From Pampus argenteus (lineage: Eukaryota; Chordata; Actinopteri; Scombriformes; Stromateidae), in NCBI GenBank assembly GCA_036937835.1, contig CM072873.1:7152001-7216000 (forward strand): a stretch of 64,000 bases of DNA, given 5' to 3'. The notes under the pieces are model-generated. The model saw only the letters and a program-made list of their open reading frames with translations, did not search any database and was not told where the DNA came from. Position 1 is the stretch's first letter. The number at the start of each line of letters is the position of its first letter. Positions 48,415-61,500 of the stretch are shown here, piece by piece. The translations under genes were made by a program, and so were the position numbers.

Positions 48415-51400
48415 CAGACTCCAATGCGAACCGCTGAATTAAATACGGAAAAAGGGAAAATTATTCACCTCACTGCTGATGTACTGTGGTATAAATAATA
48501 AGAAAATGATCAGCTTTCAGACTGAGAGTAAACAATGTCAAACCTACTTATGACTCTTAATGTGGGTACTGACTACATTAGGCGAGAAATGGGATGAAAT
48601 ATGCACGATACTCTTGTCAAAATGCATAATTCTCTGTGGACAAGGGTGAAGTAAGTTTGCTGCAGCCACCATCGCTTGTCAAGGCACTCAAGAGGCTATT
48701 TGTTATTCCTTGTCTGCGAGCGGGCGTGACATTTCCCATTGGCAGTTGAAGCACATCGAGTGGTGCCCTCTGCCCCCTTCATCTCCTGTGGTTTATTCTG
48801 CTGAAATGGGACAAAGCTCATGGGGGCTTATAGAAATTCACTGGGGAACTCCAGCGGCACCACATCCAGGGGTTTTCTGACAGATGTGCCACAGTATTGT
48901 GATACTGCATTCGCCTCAGGAGACTGGTGGATCGCTTTATTACATACATTTACAGATGAAATAGAAGCGTGAAGATAATATTTGAGCCCAGCAGGTGAGA
49001 CCCATTCCATGCATGGACAGAAGCTGAAGATATTAAATGTTATAGCCTGCTCTGCTTAGAGAATGCATGGATAATGTGATTATAAGTTACTCTAAGTGTC
49101 ATTGGGTGTTTACATACGCATTACATAGCTACATGTTTAAGAAAATCAAACTTAGATTTAAATCCAATGATTGTCTATGGACAACATGACTGGAGGTTTG
49201 GCTTCTACTGGCAGTGTTGCTTTACTCAACCAGATATTCACACTTCGCACAGCAAACTCTCTTTGTGGACGTTTTTTTTTAAAGCCACCTTTCAGTGAGC
49301 CAGTTTCAGCTCTGAACTCGTGTCTTTGTCCATATTGAACGATTTGACTTCTCTGAGTCAAGATGAAGACAGATCAGACAGTTGGTGGCGTTTTTCCAAA
49401 TGACTGATAATAACGTTCACCGTCAAGTCCCCTTTTGACCTCTGGGTGTCATCTGCAGGAATTACATCAAGATCCACATCCAGTCTCGGCCATTCCTCGT
49501 TTGACTTTTAGAGAAACTCGGGTCTATTTATCCATCTGCTGCCGTTCAGGAAATCCTCAGCTCTCGTTCATCTGCCGGTTTCTCCTTTTCAACCCACATA
49601 TTCCCACTGATCAACATTTGCTGCATCTCACTCTGAAATACATTTAACGGTCACCAGTTCATTCTGTTGGGCCATTTGACCAGCAATTATGAAGTGAATA
49701 TTATGATACCAGACTCCATAATTCATTATAAAACGCTTGTTTGTTTGTTCACAATTCTCCAACTTTATTCATTTATTCTTATGCTTATGCTCTCCTCCCT
49801 CGTCTAACACACATCTCAACTAAGAGTTGTGTTAATGAGCTCACACGTGTTCGAGCCATTATCTGCACTCTTACGGCCCGGGAAGTGGTGTCAATAACAT
49901 GACAGGTAGAGGTGTCTCTTGGGGGGATTTAATGAATAAATTGGACAGCTCTCCCTCACCTCAGAGACCCTCGGGGGACAAATCCAAGGACAAAGAGAAC
50001 GTGGCTTCTAGTAAATCTCATAACAGATGAGTCCCATGGTGATTCGCACTGACATGAACGCAGTGCCATATTATTCTAAACTCTGAGATAGACACAGTTG
50101 GAATCTATTTGAAGCTGGGTTGTGTTTGTGAGAAGTGAAGAGCTCATCTTAAACTGGGGGGGGGAGTGTCTCCTTATAGCTGTGGACCACCAGGGGAGCA
50201 AGGACTCATGCTTCACCACCTCCATCATGGCGGACTCTTTCGGCTATTAGTGTGTGCACAGATCTGAGAGCAGGGTTTGACCTGCACTGTAATTTCTGCC
50301 ACTGATATTTGCTATTGCTATTCTGCTGCCATTAACTCATGTCAAAGTTCCCTCTATACCGAAGCTGCCTGGCTGGAAAGTGGTTTTTTTTTTTACTGGG
50401 AGAATGACATGAAACCAAGGCATGACCGCACGCTGCTATACTCTCTGTTTTACAAGTGGTATGCGGCCCAGATTCCTTTACAGAAGAAACAATGGATAGT
50501 CGAGCTATACTTCATTAAATGAGCAAGACAAGAGAGAGAGAGAGAGAGGGGGGGGGGGGGGGGGGGGGGAGACACTTTCCGGGACATTCGTTGTCCTAAA
50601 TCACAAAGTGGTGCCACAGCGCAGGAGAGCGTCCTCGTCCCCTCCAAATTCAGACATCGTAAATTAATTTCCATTTTCCAAATTAAATTCATTGGCAGGT
50701 AGGTACACAAGGAGGAAATGATGAGAAATTTGGGAGAAGAAGCATATCAGCAAAACCAAAGCCAAGAATAAGAAAGAAAAGACTTCAAGGTGCAGGTATT
50801 TGTCTGTTTGAAACACTTCACTTTGTTCTTATTCTGTCATGAATACACTTGTTTAATTAGCAAGACTTCTAATTAATCTAATTCTAATTAAACTAACTTT
50901 AAAATAACTAATACTCATTTCCTGCTTAAACTGTTAAATCTACCTTTGTTTCGCAGCAGATATTTTTGTTTGTCTAACGTGCTTCTCCTGCTACATAGTT
51001 TAAAAAGTGCTGTTGAGGTCATGTCAACAGGACAAACATTTCAAACCACCCATCAGCTCTCTGCCTAATTACTGCATATCTGCAGCTCAGGAAAACAACT
51101 GTGGTAATGAAGATTTAAATCTTGCAGCCAGTCTTCTGACGGTGTGTGATCCAAGATGCACTCAAATTAAGCTTGAAGAGGGTTGGGCGATAAGATGTAT
51201 ATAGTGTGAGACAACCTAAATTTTACATCATTTTGGGCAGTATTGCAAATCAATGAGCATCTTCTTTATGGCAATATTGGATGTTATATTTCATTAATTA
51301 GATTAAGCAATTATTTATCTTCAGGTATTTAATTTGCCCGACAAGCCAAAAATTCCTTTACCAGAATTGATATTCTCAATGATTTATCATAAAACATACC

Positions 51401-52287
51401 ATGCTAAATGGTTTTATACATCACCCACTGCTAGCCTGAACCATGGTGACTGCCATAACCCGTGCTGTAAATCACACCGTAAACACTGCCTTTCAAATAA
51501 TAACCTGTCAAAAGCAAAAAGTGCGTCTGCATAGTGTGCCAGCTTAAAGTGCTCTTACACTTCTCACCCCCCTCCAGACACAATAAGCCATTTTGAAAAC
51601 CCATTTATTCACCTATTTGAGCAAAGTTCACATTTTCTTTTCCTCGGTTTTTGCCCCCGTGTGTCTGGGTTCAAGGCAGCGGACATGAAGGCATGTCGGG
51701 ACACTAAATGCACAGAAAACAACAAGGTTAAAACAAAAAGGGCTGCAATAAATCTGGAAAAAATAAAACCAAACCCAAAAAAAAAAAGAAAAAGAAAAAA
51801 GAAAACAGCATCCAGGAGGATTTACAGGAGTTCATTTAATCCCAAGGACTTCTGGGGGATAGCTGTACGGGGAAGAGCTCGTACAAACACTTCACTGTAC
51901 ATACAGATTTACATCGTGTGGGTATGTATGGTCTTGCCTTGCAAGCCCACCTATAGACTGAGCAGTATTCTGTACAACAAACAGTCAGTTGGGAGGGGGG
52001 GGAGCTGCATCCCAACACTAAACCTGCACTGCGAATAACAAAAAGGCACGTTCCAGATGGCCTACATGGTCGGTTAGAATAAACCAATCAGTGACAGAGT
52101 GCCGTCTCATCTACTGTTAAGCAGGACATACAATATACTGTAATTCTATTTATTATACAATGACATATAAATTTGGAATGCAGACTGCAGTGTAGGCAAA
52201 CTGACACGTTACCTGATTATTCCTTCAGTCTGGCTGTAGAACTGGGATGCAGACTGAATTTAGAAAAGCAGGAGAACTTGCATTCAT
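48415..52287. other. Intergenic DNA between wdr43 3' end and the palindrome, no gene seen
   Basis: AT-rich sequence. It contains a GA tract joined to a G run (50530-50569), an A-rich tract (51762-51806) and a possible repeat head AGGGTTGGGCGATAAGATG (51179-51197) of the kind that begins some fish MITEs. No exon is supported. Confidence 0.45.
50530..50569. repeat. (GA)n followed by 22 G
   Basis: GA units (50530-50547) pass into an uninterrupted run of 22 G (50548-50569). Confidence 0.95.
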
Positions 52288-52293
52288 TTTATT
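52288..52293 (-). terminator. Possible wdr43 poly(A) signal
   Basis: AATAAA on the minus strand, about 220 bases past the wdr43 stop codon. A second AATAAA is at 52149-52154. Which one is used cannot be told from sequence. Confidence 0.4.
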
Positions 52294-52510
52294 ATGCCCT
52301 CCTCCTCCTTGCATCTGTTCCTTAGACGGGGAAAAGACATCACTGTGTTGTGGCGAGACACTGCCAAAACATGTGTCCCTTGATTTTTTTTTTTTTGTAA
52401 AACCATACTTTGTTTTCATAATAAAATCAAAATCATGAAAATAAAATGAAAGTATATATAACTCTTTCAGGTCCATTTTGTGTATGATTGACATTTCTCC
52501 TCGTTTGTTC

Positions 52511-55500
52511 TCATTCTTCTTCGCTCTCGTTTTCGTGCTCCATGTCTTCCTCCCCGTTTGCTTTGGAATCTGTTCTGTTGTCGGGATCCTCCTCGTCTGC
52601 TTGCTCTTCCTTGTCTTCTTCCATCACCTCCTCCTCATCCCAATTCTAAGGATTAAAAAAATAAATAAATAAATAAATTTTTGTGCTCAGTGTGTGCAAG
52701 CTAACTAGTCCCGCTGCTAGTGTCAGTGTTGGCGACTTCTTTGACATCTTTCTGACTGGCCAGTTTGTCATAACTTACATCAGAGTCCTCATCAGGAAGA
52801 CCTTCATCACCAGAGGCCTCATCTTCATCAGATGATTCTATCATAAAAAGGAAAAAACACAAAAATCTATCAGGTAAGTTCATCACATCAATACTGGCAC
52901 AAACCCTCCTACACAAAGGAAAGAAAAAGCCTGCCTATACATTTCATGCAGGGGGGTATTTGCATTTCAATATGGGTCACTTGGTTACGACAACAGTATG
53001 GACTGTGTGGTGGAGCAGAGAGGAATGTCAATATGAGGCTATCTGCTCCATTAGGTTAGCCATCTGCTGCAAACAGCGACCAGTGGACTTTTATACAGAA
53101 ATGACTAAATATTATAACATTTTCTGTCGTAACTGTAAAAAACACACATTATAGAGTAGGACAATGAGGCAGAGTCAATAATATAAAGGCTAGGACAAAC
53201 CTTCAGCTTCAGAGGAGTGGACATTAGTTCTTTCTCGAGTACAGTTCTAAATTACATGATGCAGGCTAACATAAAACATAACATACTTGACATAAAAAAA
53301 GATGCTATTTTATGAACACCACATGCTGGTTGACAGCAGGTCTACACATCTGCTGGAAAGTGCCAGAAGCACAAAGTAGAGTATGAACTCAACTCAAGGG
53401 CCTCTTACTGCTACTGTAACATCTACCCATCCTTTCAGCAATCACTCAGAATCACAGGAAAAGTATGTTTTGGAGCTTCGCTGCATGTTGCAAAGACAGC
53501 AGCTTTTGTAAAACATAATTCCAACATCCACCGTGTCAAATGGGCACTATTACTTGTTCCACTTCTGGGTGACTGCTGTGCATTTATAGATCTAATTGTA
53601 TTGTATTCTGAAGCACTAATTATTCCAGCTAACAGAATGGTTACTGATTAATGTATCCATATAAGCAACCAGTACAGTCAGAAAAAGATCAATGAATGAT
53701 ATTCATTTAAACAGACAGAAACTCTGAAACTTCCCGTTAGATTCCCACGTTGGCTTCCTGATGGACCCGTAATAAGCCCACAGCACCATCCAAACCTCTC
53801 TGTTCATCAGCTCCCTTTTATGGGGGCATCGGGGACCCAAAAGCGCAGCTCAATTATTTCATGTAAGTCTATGTTCTGTGTGGCTCAATAAGGCTTTTTA
53901 TACTGTACGGTAATGAGAAATGAAAGTGAACAGAGCGGGGCCTTGTTGTTCCTCTCAAAGGGGAGGATCTGAACGCGGACGGTCAAGTTGCTAGGCAACA
54001 GGAGTCATGTTTGCGTGCGGTGCATCGCCAAAAGTGACTGCATGATGGGCAGCGTTGGCTTCATACGAGTTCATGCAGCGTTCCCAAATGACTTAACGAC
54101 GAACGCCAGTCCAAAAAAAGAGAATAGTGTGGTCAGCTGGTGATTTCAGCAGAGCATCAGTGTGACCCGTTGCACTACGGCAGCTTGAAGGAGTCACTGC
54201 AGTCAATTAATGCATCTGAAGTGTTCAGCTGACATGTTGGAGGCTAATATAACATTATACTTTTATTCCTGACAGCTGCCAGTTGCAGTTGGCAGCACTC
54301 AATCAACACTGCGACTGCGAGACTGGCGAGACGCTTCATACGTGATTTTACGGGCTTAAAGAATAGTGAGGAAGAATGTTTTAAAGAGCAAAGGCGGCTG
54401 GGAAATGGAAGACGGATAGTTGAAGTGAACATAAACAGGGACACAATCAGAAGAGTAAACACTTACCGTCTTCATACACCAGCTTAGCTGCGTGGTCAAC
54501 GTCTGTAACTGTGTTGCTGCTGTCATTTGTCACCACCTAGTGGTGAAGAGGAAGAGGTGTATAAGAGCTTCTATCTGCACACAACAACCATCCTTTTTTA
54601 AGATCATGACAAGTCACTCTGGCCAGTGATGAAATGCATCTTTAAATTAAAGAACCTTACATTTGAATCTCACACATGGCATCCAGGGCTGTACTTGTAT
54701 TTGTTGTACAAATACATGTGTTTATCAGCAATCAATGCCTACCTTTAACACAGCTGTGCATATCTCTGTACATGACAATGCTTACCTTTGTCATTAGGAG
54801 ATACAGTTTCCCATGCAGCTTTGTTAGCTTGTGGAACATCTTCACTCTGCTCTCGATCATGTGATAAAGCACTCCCAGCTGGGTGACGAGGTCCGGAAGC
54901 TGTTGGGAACACAGATGGATTAGTTGATGGCAGAAAAAAAAAAAGACACAAACCTCTGCTAAGGCCTTAAACTACAGCTTTCATATAACATTGTAGTGGG
55001 TGGAAGTCAGGAGATGTGTCATCTGCGAATCAAAGTTAAAATCAGAACAATCATACAGTCCCAAAAAAAAAACCCATATGTCTTTGCCACATGAATAAAC
55101 GTGTGTTCAGCTGCTGGTTGTAGATATTTTGGTCGTAGGCGCACAAACAGACGGACGGTCTGAGACATAATAGCTGCTGTGTGTGGAGGTAGTAATGAAT
55201 GGAGACTAAAGTCAGGATTAAATACAAATGTCGGCAAATGGAGGAAAAATGCACAGAAGGATGCGTGTGTGTGCGTGTGTGTGTGTGTGAGACCGCCATG
55301 TATCATGCATCACAGTCTAGAGGGTATATTTGGGCGGGAGTACAGTACAAGTTAAACGTATGAAGCAACTGGAATCACATGAGAAGTACAGACAGGATGA
55401 AGTGTTGGTTTGATAGACTCACCGAAGCCAGGTATGATGTGTGGTGCATGAGCACAGCTTTGAGCCACCGTACCATCAGAACTGCCCTGTAGGAAGGAGC

Positions 55501-58500
55501 AAACACATGGGCTGTCAAAGTGGGAACCACAACTAATTCATTATGTGAATCTTCACCATGTGAAGTAAAAAGCAGCTGCATTAGTGACACCGACATGAAG
55601 TGAATTATAATGCTTAGAGTTGATCTGTTGAGCTTTCACTTACGTAAAAGGGTGCCCCTGGAGCCTCTTCGTGATCTACAGAGAGAGAGAGAGATGAGGA
55701 GGTTGATTTAAAAACTGCAGTAATCATTCAAGAGACTTGACACAACTTCACTTACAAACCAGCTTCAGACTAGACGGCTGACCAAGTTTTTACACCAAGC
55801 GGCAACGACCAGAGCGCGAAGCTGAAGCCAACGTGGAGGTTTGCTTTGCTGGCGGTCATTTTGGAAATAATATCAGCATCGGCTCTGGGACTCCTCGCAT
55901 TGAATTGCACTATTGTTGCATTATTTCACTAAGTTTAATGTTACTTGATTACGATATCTGCCCGAAATGTGGCTAAAGTAGCTAATGTTAAATAAGATGT
56001 TTGCTTTGTGTGTTTACACAGAGTGAAAGGCAACACGACGCTCTTTGTATTTGTAAAAACTGAGCCGCACATAAGCTGCAATTCTGAGCTTCAAACCAGC
56101 CCCAGTGCAAACCTACAGGTTAAGTCACCCCTATATCCATTTTTATATATAGTCTATGGCTGACACTCACCTCTTGCACCAACGGTAAAACAGCAGGGAG
56201 GGGTAACCGAGCAACTGTTTTCTTGATAACCATCTCTTTGCGAGTCTGGAAAACTTTCTGTAGGAAAGATTTAACACATGTAAAACATTTAAAGAGCATG
56301 TTGAAGATAGATGAGCAGGACATGCAGGATACACGTGAATCAATGTATATTCAGCTTGTTCAATTGTAAAACCTTTGAAATGTTTAGGTGTTACATGAGC
56401 TAAATATTTGGGCAAAACAAGGTTTAAACTAAATTCACTTACATTTAGGATGCTGGCGTCATTGCTCTCCAGGCCCTGCACCAGCAGCACCGCAAAATTG
56501 TCCGTCTGTAAAGAGGGCGTCCCTTTAGGAGCTCCCTTCTCGGTGGAGACCATAGACAGATCGATTTCACCTAGTCGCTCCGCTATTGACATCTGCAGGG
56601 GTACAGAGTGACGTTAGTAAACAGGAATTGGATAAATGTGAATATACTATGACATTTAGACAATTTGACGTCTTTTATGATTTCCGGTTTTAGGCTTGTG
56701 GTTTGTCTCTTCGTCAGCTAACCAATCATGGAACTCTCCGTTGTCTTGAAACATCTACTGGTTGATTATGATCTGTGTGTGTGTGTGTGGCGCCATAATA
56801 CCAACAGGAGGAGACACACATATCCAGTGAGCCATCAGCAACACTCAACATACCTCTTTGGTGTCTACGTCTTTTTTCCTCTTCTCTGATCCCTCTGAGG
56901 TTCCCTTCACTGGGGCTTGATGGCCAGGAAGCCCTGGGACCAACACTTTGCTTTTGGCGTTGACAATAGGGGTTTTCACCTGGAAGAGGAAATACGTTTC
57001 ACAATAGTTTAAAGTCGTTTAGAGCGCACATGAAATGGCCCATCACATTATGAGTTCCACAGTGAATGAAATGAAGTCTCAACAACATGCATCATTATAT
57101 GGGCTCATAATAATCAATGTGAATTGTTGATAGTTACCTTGGAAACAGCAGTTTCCATGGAAAGGGACAAGCTGGTCTGAACATCGCGGGTCAAACAGAC
57201 ATGTCTCTCTGCTGTGTTGATCTCCTGTACACATGGGAGAAAGAAGGCTGGCAGGTCAATGATGAGTTTCACCAACACTGGGGATTAAAGACTGATACAT
57301 AATTGCTCTGAAGCTACTAAGTAGAGCAGCTTCATATTTAACACGTCGCCACATAAGACAAGTGATCCAGAATTGTGTTGTCTTCGTGGAAACTATATAA
57401 CAAGCTCAAAACAAGATTTCATCTCACAGCTGACACATGTTAACAACCAAAGATCTGTCATACTGTAAGCTGTATTTAGCATTACTGTATTCCATCATGA
57501 TATCGTTTCCCCCTCTAAAGCACAGTATAATAGCGTTCAAGGAAATGCTGTGGGAACAGTGCATTTGTTGACTGTTGTTAATCTACTATAATGAAGCTTA
57601 TTATCCAACAAGTAGAAAACAAGTCACAGCCATGTTACTGAAGCACTGAATAATTTCTTTCACAGTTTTAAACAATATAATTTGTTAAGACAATAGTTCT
57701 TTACAGCCTCTTTACACAGGTGCATATGGGGAAGAGGCTGTACAATCATTGGACATTGCACTCGAGCAATTTTAGGAGCTCCGTGTGCACCCACCACTTT
57801 CTCCATAACAGGCTGTAGGTGGTTGCCATAAGCCAGCAGCACAGTCCGTGTGTCAGCTGTGAGGGCGCCTGCCAGCAGGGGGATCGGCACCGGGGAGTCC
57901 TTCGTGTCTGACATTTGCACCGAACACAAGGGTGAGAGGGGCTTCTTACAGGGCCTGTGGGGACAGATGATTAGACCGAACATGAGTGTGGCAAATACAC
58001 AAAACCGGCTGAACTTTACATGGTGAGATTTATTATTCAACAACAGGATCTGACATGGCACACTGTACAAGTAGAATTACTGCAGAGGACACAAGGAAAT
58101 ATTCCTCATGAAAGGTTTATGGTCTCCACAGTAAGTTCCTGGGACCCACAGATGGTCAGCTGAGCGGGCTCCAATAAAATGTGTTTTTTTGAAAAACTGT
58201 AGTGTTAAATCTATGTTTTGTTATGGTTATAATTATATTCATCTATGCTGAAAATGAATAACAAAAAATCCCAAAGGGAAGCTAAAGGGCAATGAGAAAG
58301 CTTAGCTTTCAAGTTTCATCAGGATCATTAATAACACCATCAAGTACATTGTGTTTAATTAGGAAAGCAGTTTTAAAACCATTTACTGCATTACCCAGAG
58401 ACCGAGTACAATTATTAGCCTGATCAGCCACCGTCAGTAATCAATACAAACACCCATTATTACACTGTAAACCATTAATCAGATCAAGAACTAGCAGCAG

Positions 58501-61500
58501 TCAATGTCAGACAAGCTTCCTGCGCTCTCCAGGAAATATATTACCCCAAACTCCCTTTAAGAAATATATAAACAATTACTTATGTGTCCGCAAAAACACT
58601 CAACTCTCATCAATTTGGCATCAATACTAATAATATCAATAATATTTCCATACAAATTTTACATTTTGGATTGATCGCCTCAACTCGCTACCAGCCTCCG
58701 TTGGTAAGCTGCGCCATTTTAGTGGCATACTGTTTCTCACTAAAATACACAGTCTGTGTGTGTGTGTCGACATCTGATTTTTTTCCAGCTGAATGTTCGA
58801 TAGGTTCACACGCTATGAGCGACATTAATTTAACAGGTGTGTTGTTCGGTTGTGCACACAAACAGTGTTGAGTGAGAAAATGAGTGCAGAAGGTGAAGAA
58901 ACTGTTAACAAGAACGGTTGAATTCAACCTTTTTATCCGGATCTTTGTCAAAATAGGTAATTAAAAATAAATAATTATCAATAGACTGAAACAAAACATT
59001 TCATTGTGACACATGTTTTAAGGACTTACCCATTTAAGAAGTGCTCAAAGAGATGCAGCTGCCCATCCTTACACACCACTGCCAGTCTCACCGCCTGTGT
59101 AAAAGAAACAATATCGTGCGCGCACACGAGCATATGGTAAATAGGGCAAATAAAAAAGGGATGATGTTTGCAGAACTCAAACATAATTGCACTAAAGTGA
59201 GGCACATTTTAGCATAACTGTCCAATGTTCTCTCCAAATATCCATATCCACAGTGATGAACACTCATTTAGCAATTTCCACACAATTACCCAAATTAACA
59301 TGGTGTGTTCGCCAGTGTCGGTGCAGTTTTTTTTAATAATTTCAGTACAAATACAGATGACACTACACTGATGTATCTGACCTTCTCTTTGCTGTTAGAC
59401 GTGACGAGGTCGATGTATCGTGGCTCATCCGTCAGAGTGAAGGACACCACTGAGTTCTTGTCCTTTCCGTCCTCTCGAACTTGCCTAAACGAAGACGACT
59501 TTATATCAGTCACACAAGTACGGCACAAACAGCGTCTTATACTGTACAACACGCCCTGACACGGCATCACCAACAACCCAACATCAGATCTTTGCACTCA
59601 CCACACACTGAGCAGTCGATCGTGTGCGGCACCAGACAGGAAGTAGAGGCCGTTGCTGTCTGGAGGTCGTGTGGTGGCAAAGCGCAGGGTCGTCACAGCT
59701 GTGGAGTGGCCTGTGAATTTCTGCAGAAAAATAGCAACAAAGAGCCGGACCGTTGAGTCAATCCTGCTTTCAAAACAAAAAAGGTCTGTGTCTAACACCT
59801 ATAAATGTCAACATGAAGACATGAGACTCACCCTGTATATCTCCTTGGTGTCCAAGTCCCACATCTTGATCGTCTGTCCAGCTGAAAGCAGCAGTTTGCC
59901 GTCTGGGCTCACGCACAAACTGGTCACTGCTGCGCGGTCCGCCTTCCACTTACTGTCAACAATAACAATCGGTGCATGTATTTATATACTCTGGATAAAA
60001 CAGCATTTTGATGGGGTTCAATTTCTTCGTGTGTTGACATTATTCACCAACGCATCAGAAACAACAACTTTGTTTCCACTGTAGTGAAATCCAAGTGATG
60101 CTTCCTGTATTCTGTTGACATTGCAGCGTTTTTCTGGTGTTTCTAATTGTTGCACGCTACCTGAAAGCAGCAGTAAATGCACACCGTGATCACCACTCTC
60201 CAAGCCCAACGGGCTTTAGTGAGCATTGAGGGAGGATTTATGGCTCAGGATGAAATACTGCAACACTAAATGCACAAGTATAGACTTCAATGATATGGCT
60301 CACATATCAGTGCATGTGAATAAACATCAAGTCCTGACTTCTGAGGTCAAGCTGGCTACTTAAAGGCATTAAGTAACATCAAATTTCAGATTTTTGAAAC
60401 CATCAGTGTCTTCTCTAAAGTGTGCTGTGTGTAGGTTAAAATAAGTCAGTTTTTTGAGACTAGTACTTCAACACTGACCAATCTTTTTTTTGAGCCAGCT
60501 TTGGGTCCTGTTTGCGTTTGAGAAATGAGAGTGAAGGCAGGAGAAAGTTTACAATAACGAGGAAAAAAAGGAAAGAAAATGAAAAATACCAGTAGAAAGG
60601 TTGGTAGTAGGCATCTTCACTCCATAGCCATTAATAAGCAAGACATCCTTTGTTTCTTCAGCAGACTGGATATCTCTATGTGTCTGAATATGTGAACTCA
60701 ATGAATAACTTATGGCATTTTATTCTGCAGAACAAACGGGAACTGCTGCTTCTTTCAGAGTTATGTTTCACTGCCTCTCAACTGGATTTAGGACTTCCAA
60801 ACACTACTTCCACTGCTGGTAAATTTACTTTTGCATTATTGTCCTGTTTTAATATTGAAACATTCAACTCAGCTTTGGCTCTGTATGATTGCCTGATGTA
60901 CCGAGTTAAGAATTGTTTTAGTAAGCAGTGCAGGTGCGGTACTGTGGATGCCTGAACTGCAGAGCAACACAAAGCAGCCAGCTGTTCTCACGAATGATGT
61001 CTTTAAAAGACATGAAATTAGCAGAGCTGCTTCAGGTTAAAAAGTTATCTTTGTTTCTGTTGCAGCAGCATTTTGCAGATGGACAACGCAGCCAAAGTGC
61101 TGCTATTGTTTAAAAACTGCCTGTCGGCTTTTTTCTAGTTGTCCATGTTTGGGATGAGCAGAGGTCTCCCAAACCCAGGTCTGAAATTCCAAATCAACAT
61201 TACTCTCCCCACATATAAAACATGCAGATACAGGAGCTGACAGGCAGACACGTCCAGGAAATTACACTTTTTAAAATGATCTTAACTTTGTGGAAAACAA
61301 GCCGAGATACTAACTTACATAGCAAAGGCAACAAAGGTACTTACAGAGTGAGCTGACGGTTTAGACCATCATTTAGTAACTAAACGGATCACAAGACAAG
61401 ATACTAAAAGATCTGCGATCCAGCTCAGAAGATGACTGATCAATCACGTTGCATGTTTATAAATTTGGGAAAAAGTCAAGGCTCAGTCAGTCACTGCAGT

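Noticed and set aside
52870..52890. Perfect GTGATGA C box in wdr43 intron 16
   Set aside because: The only CTGA is about ten bases away and the exon begins soon after, so no snoRNA fits.
58500..58612. Possible intronic box C/D snoRNA in wdr43 intron 7 (TTGATGA ... CTGA on the minus strand)
   Set aside because: Human WDR43 hosts SNORD53 and SNORD92, so I searched all introns. This pair is about 100 bases apart, the C box has one mismatch and the flanks do not form a terminal stem. A snoRNA covariance search of all wdr43 introns would settle it.
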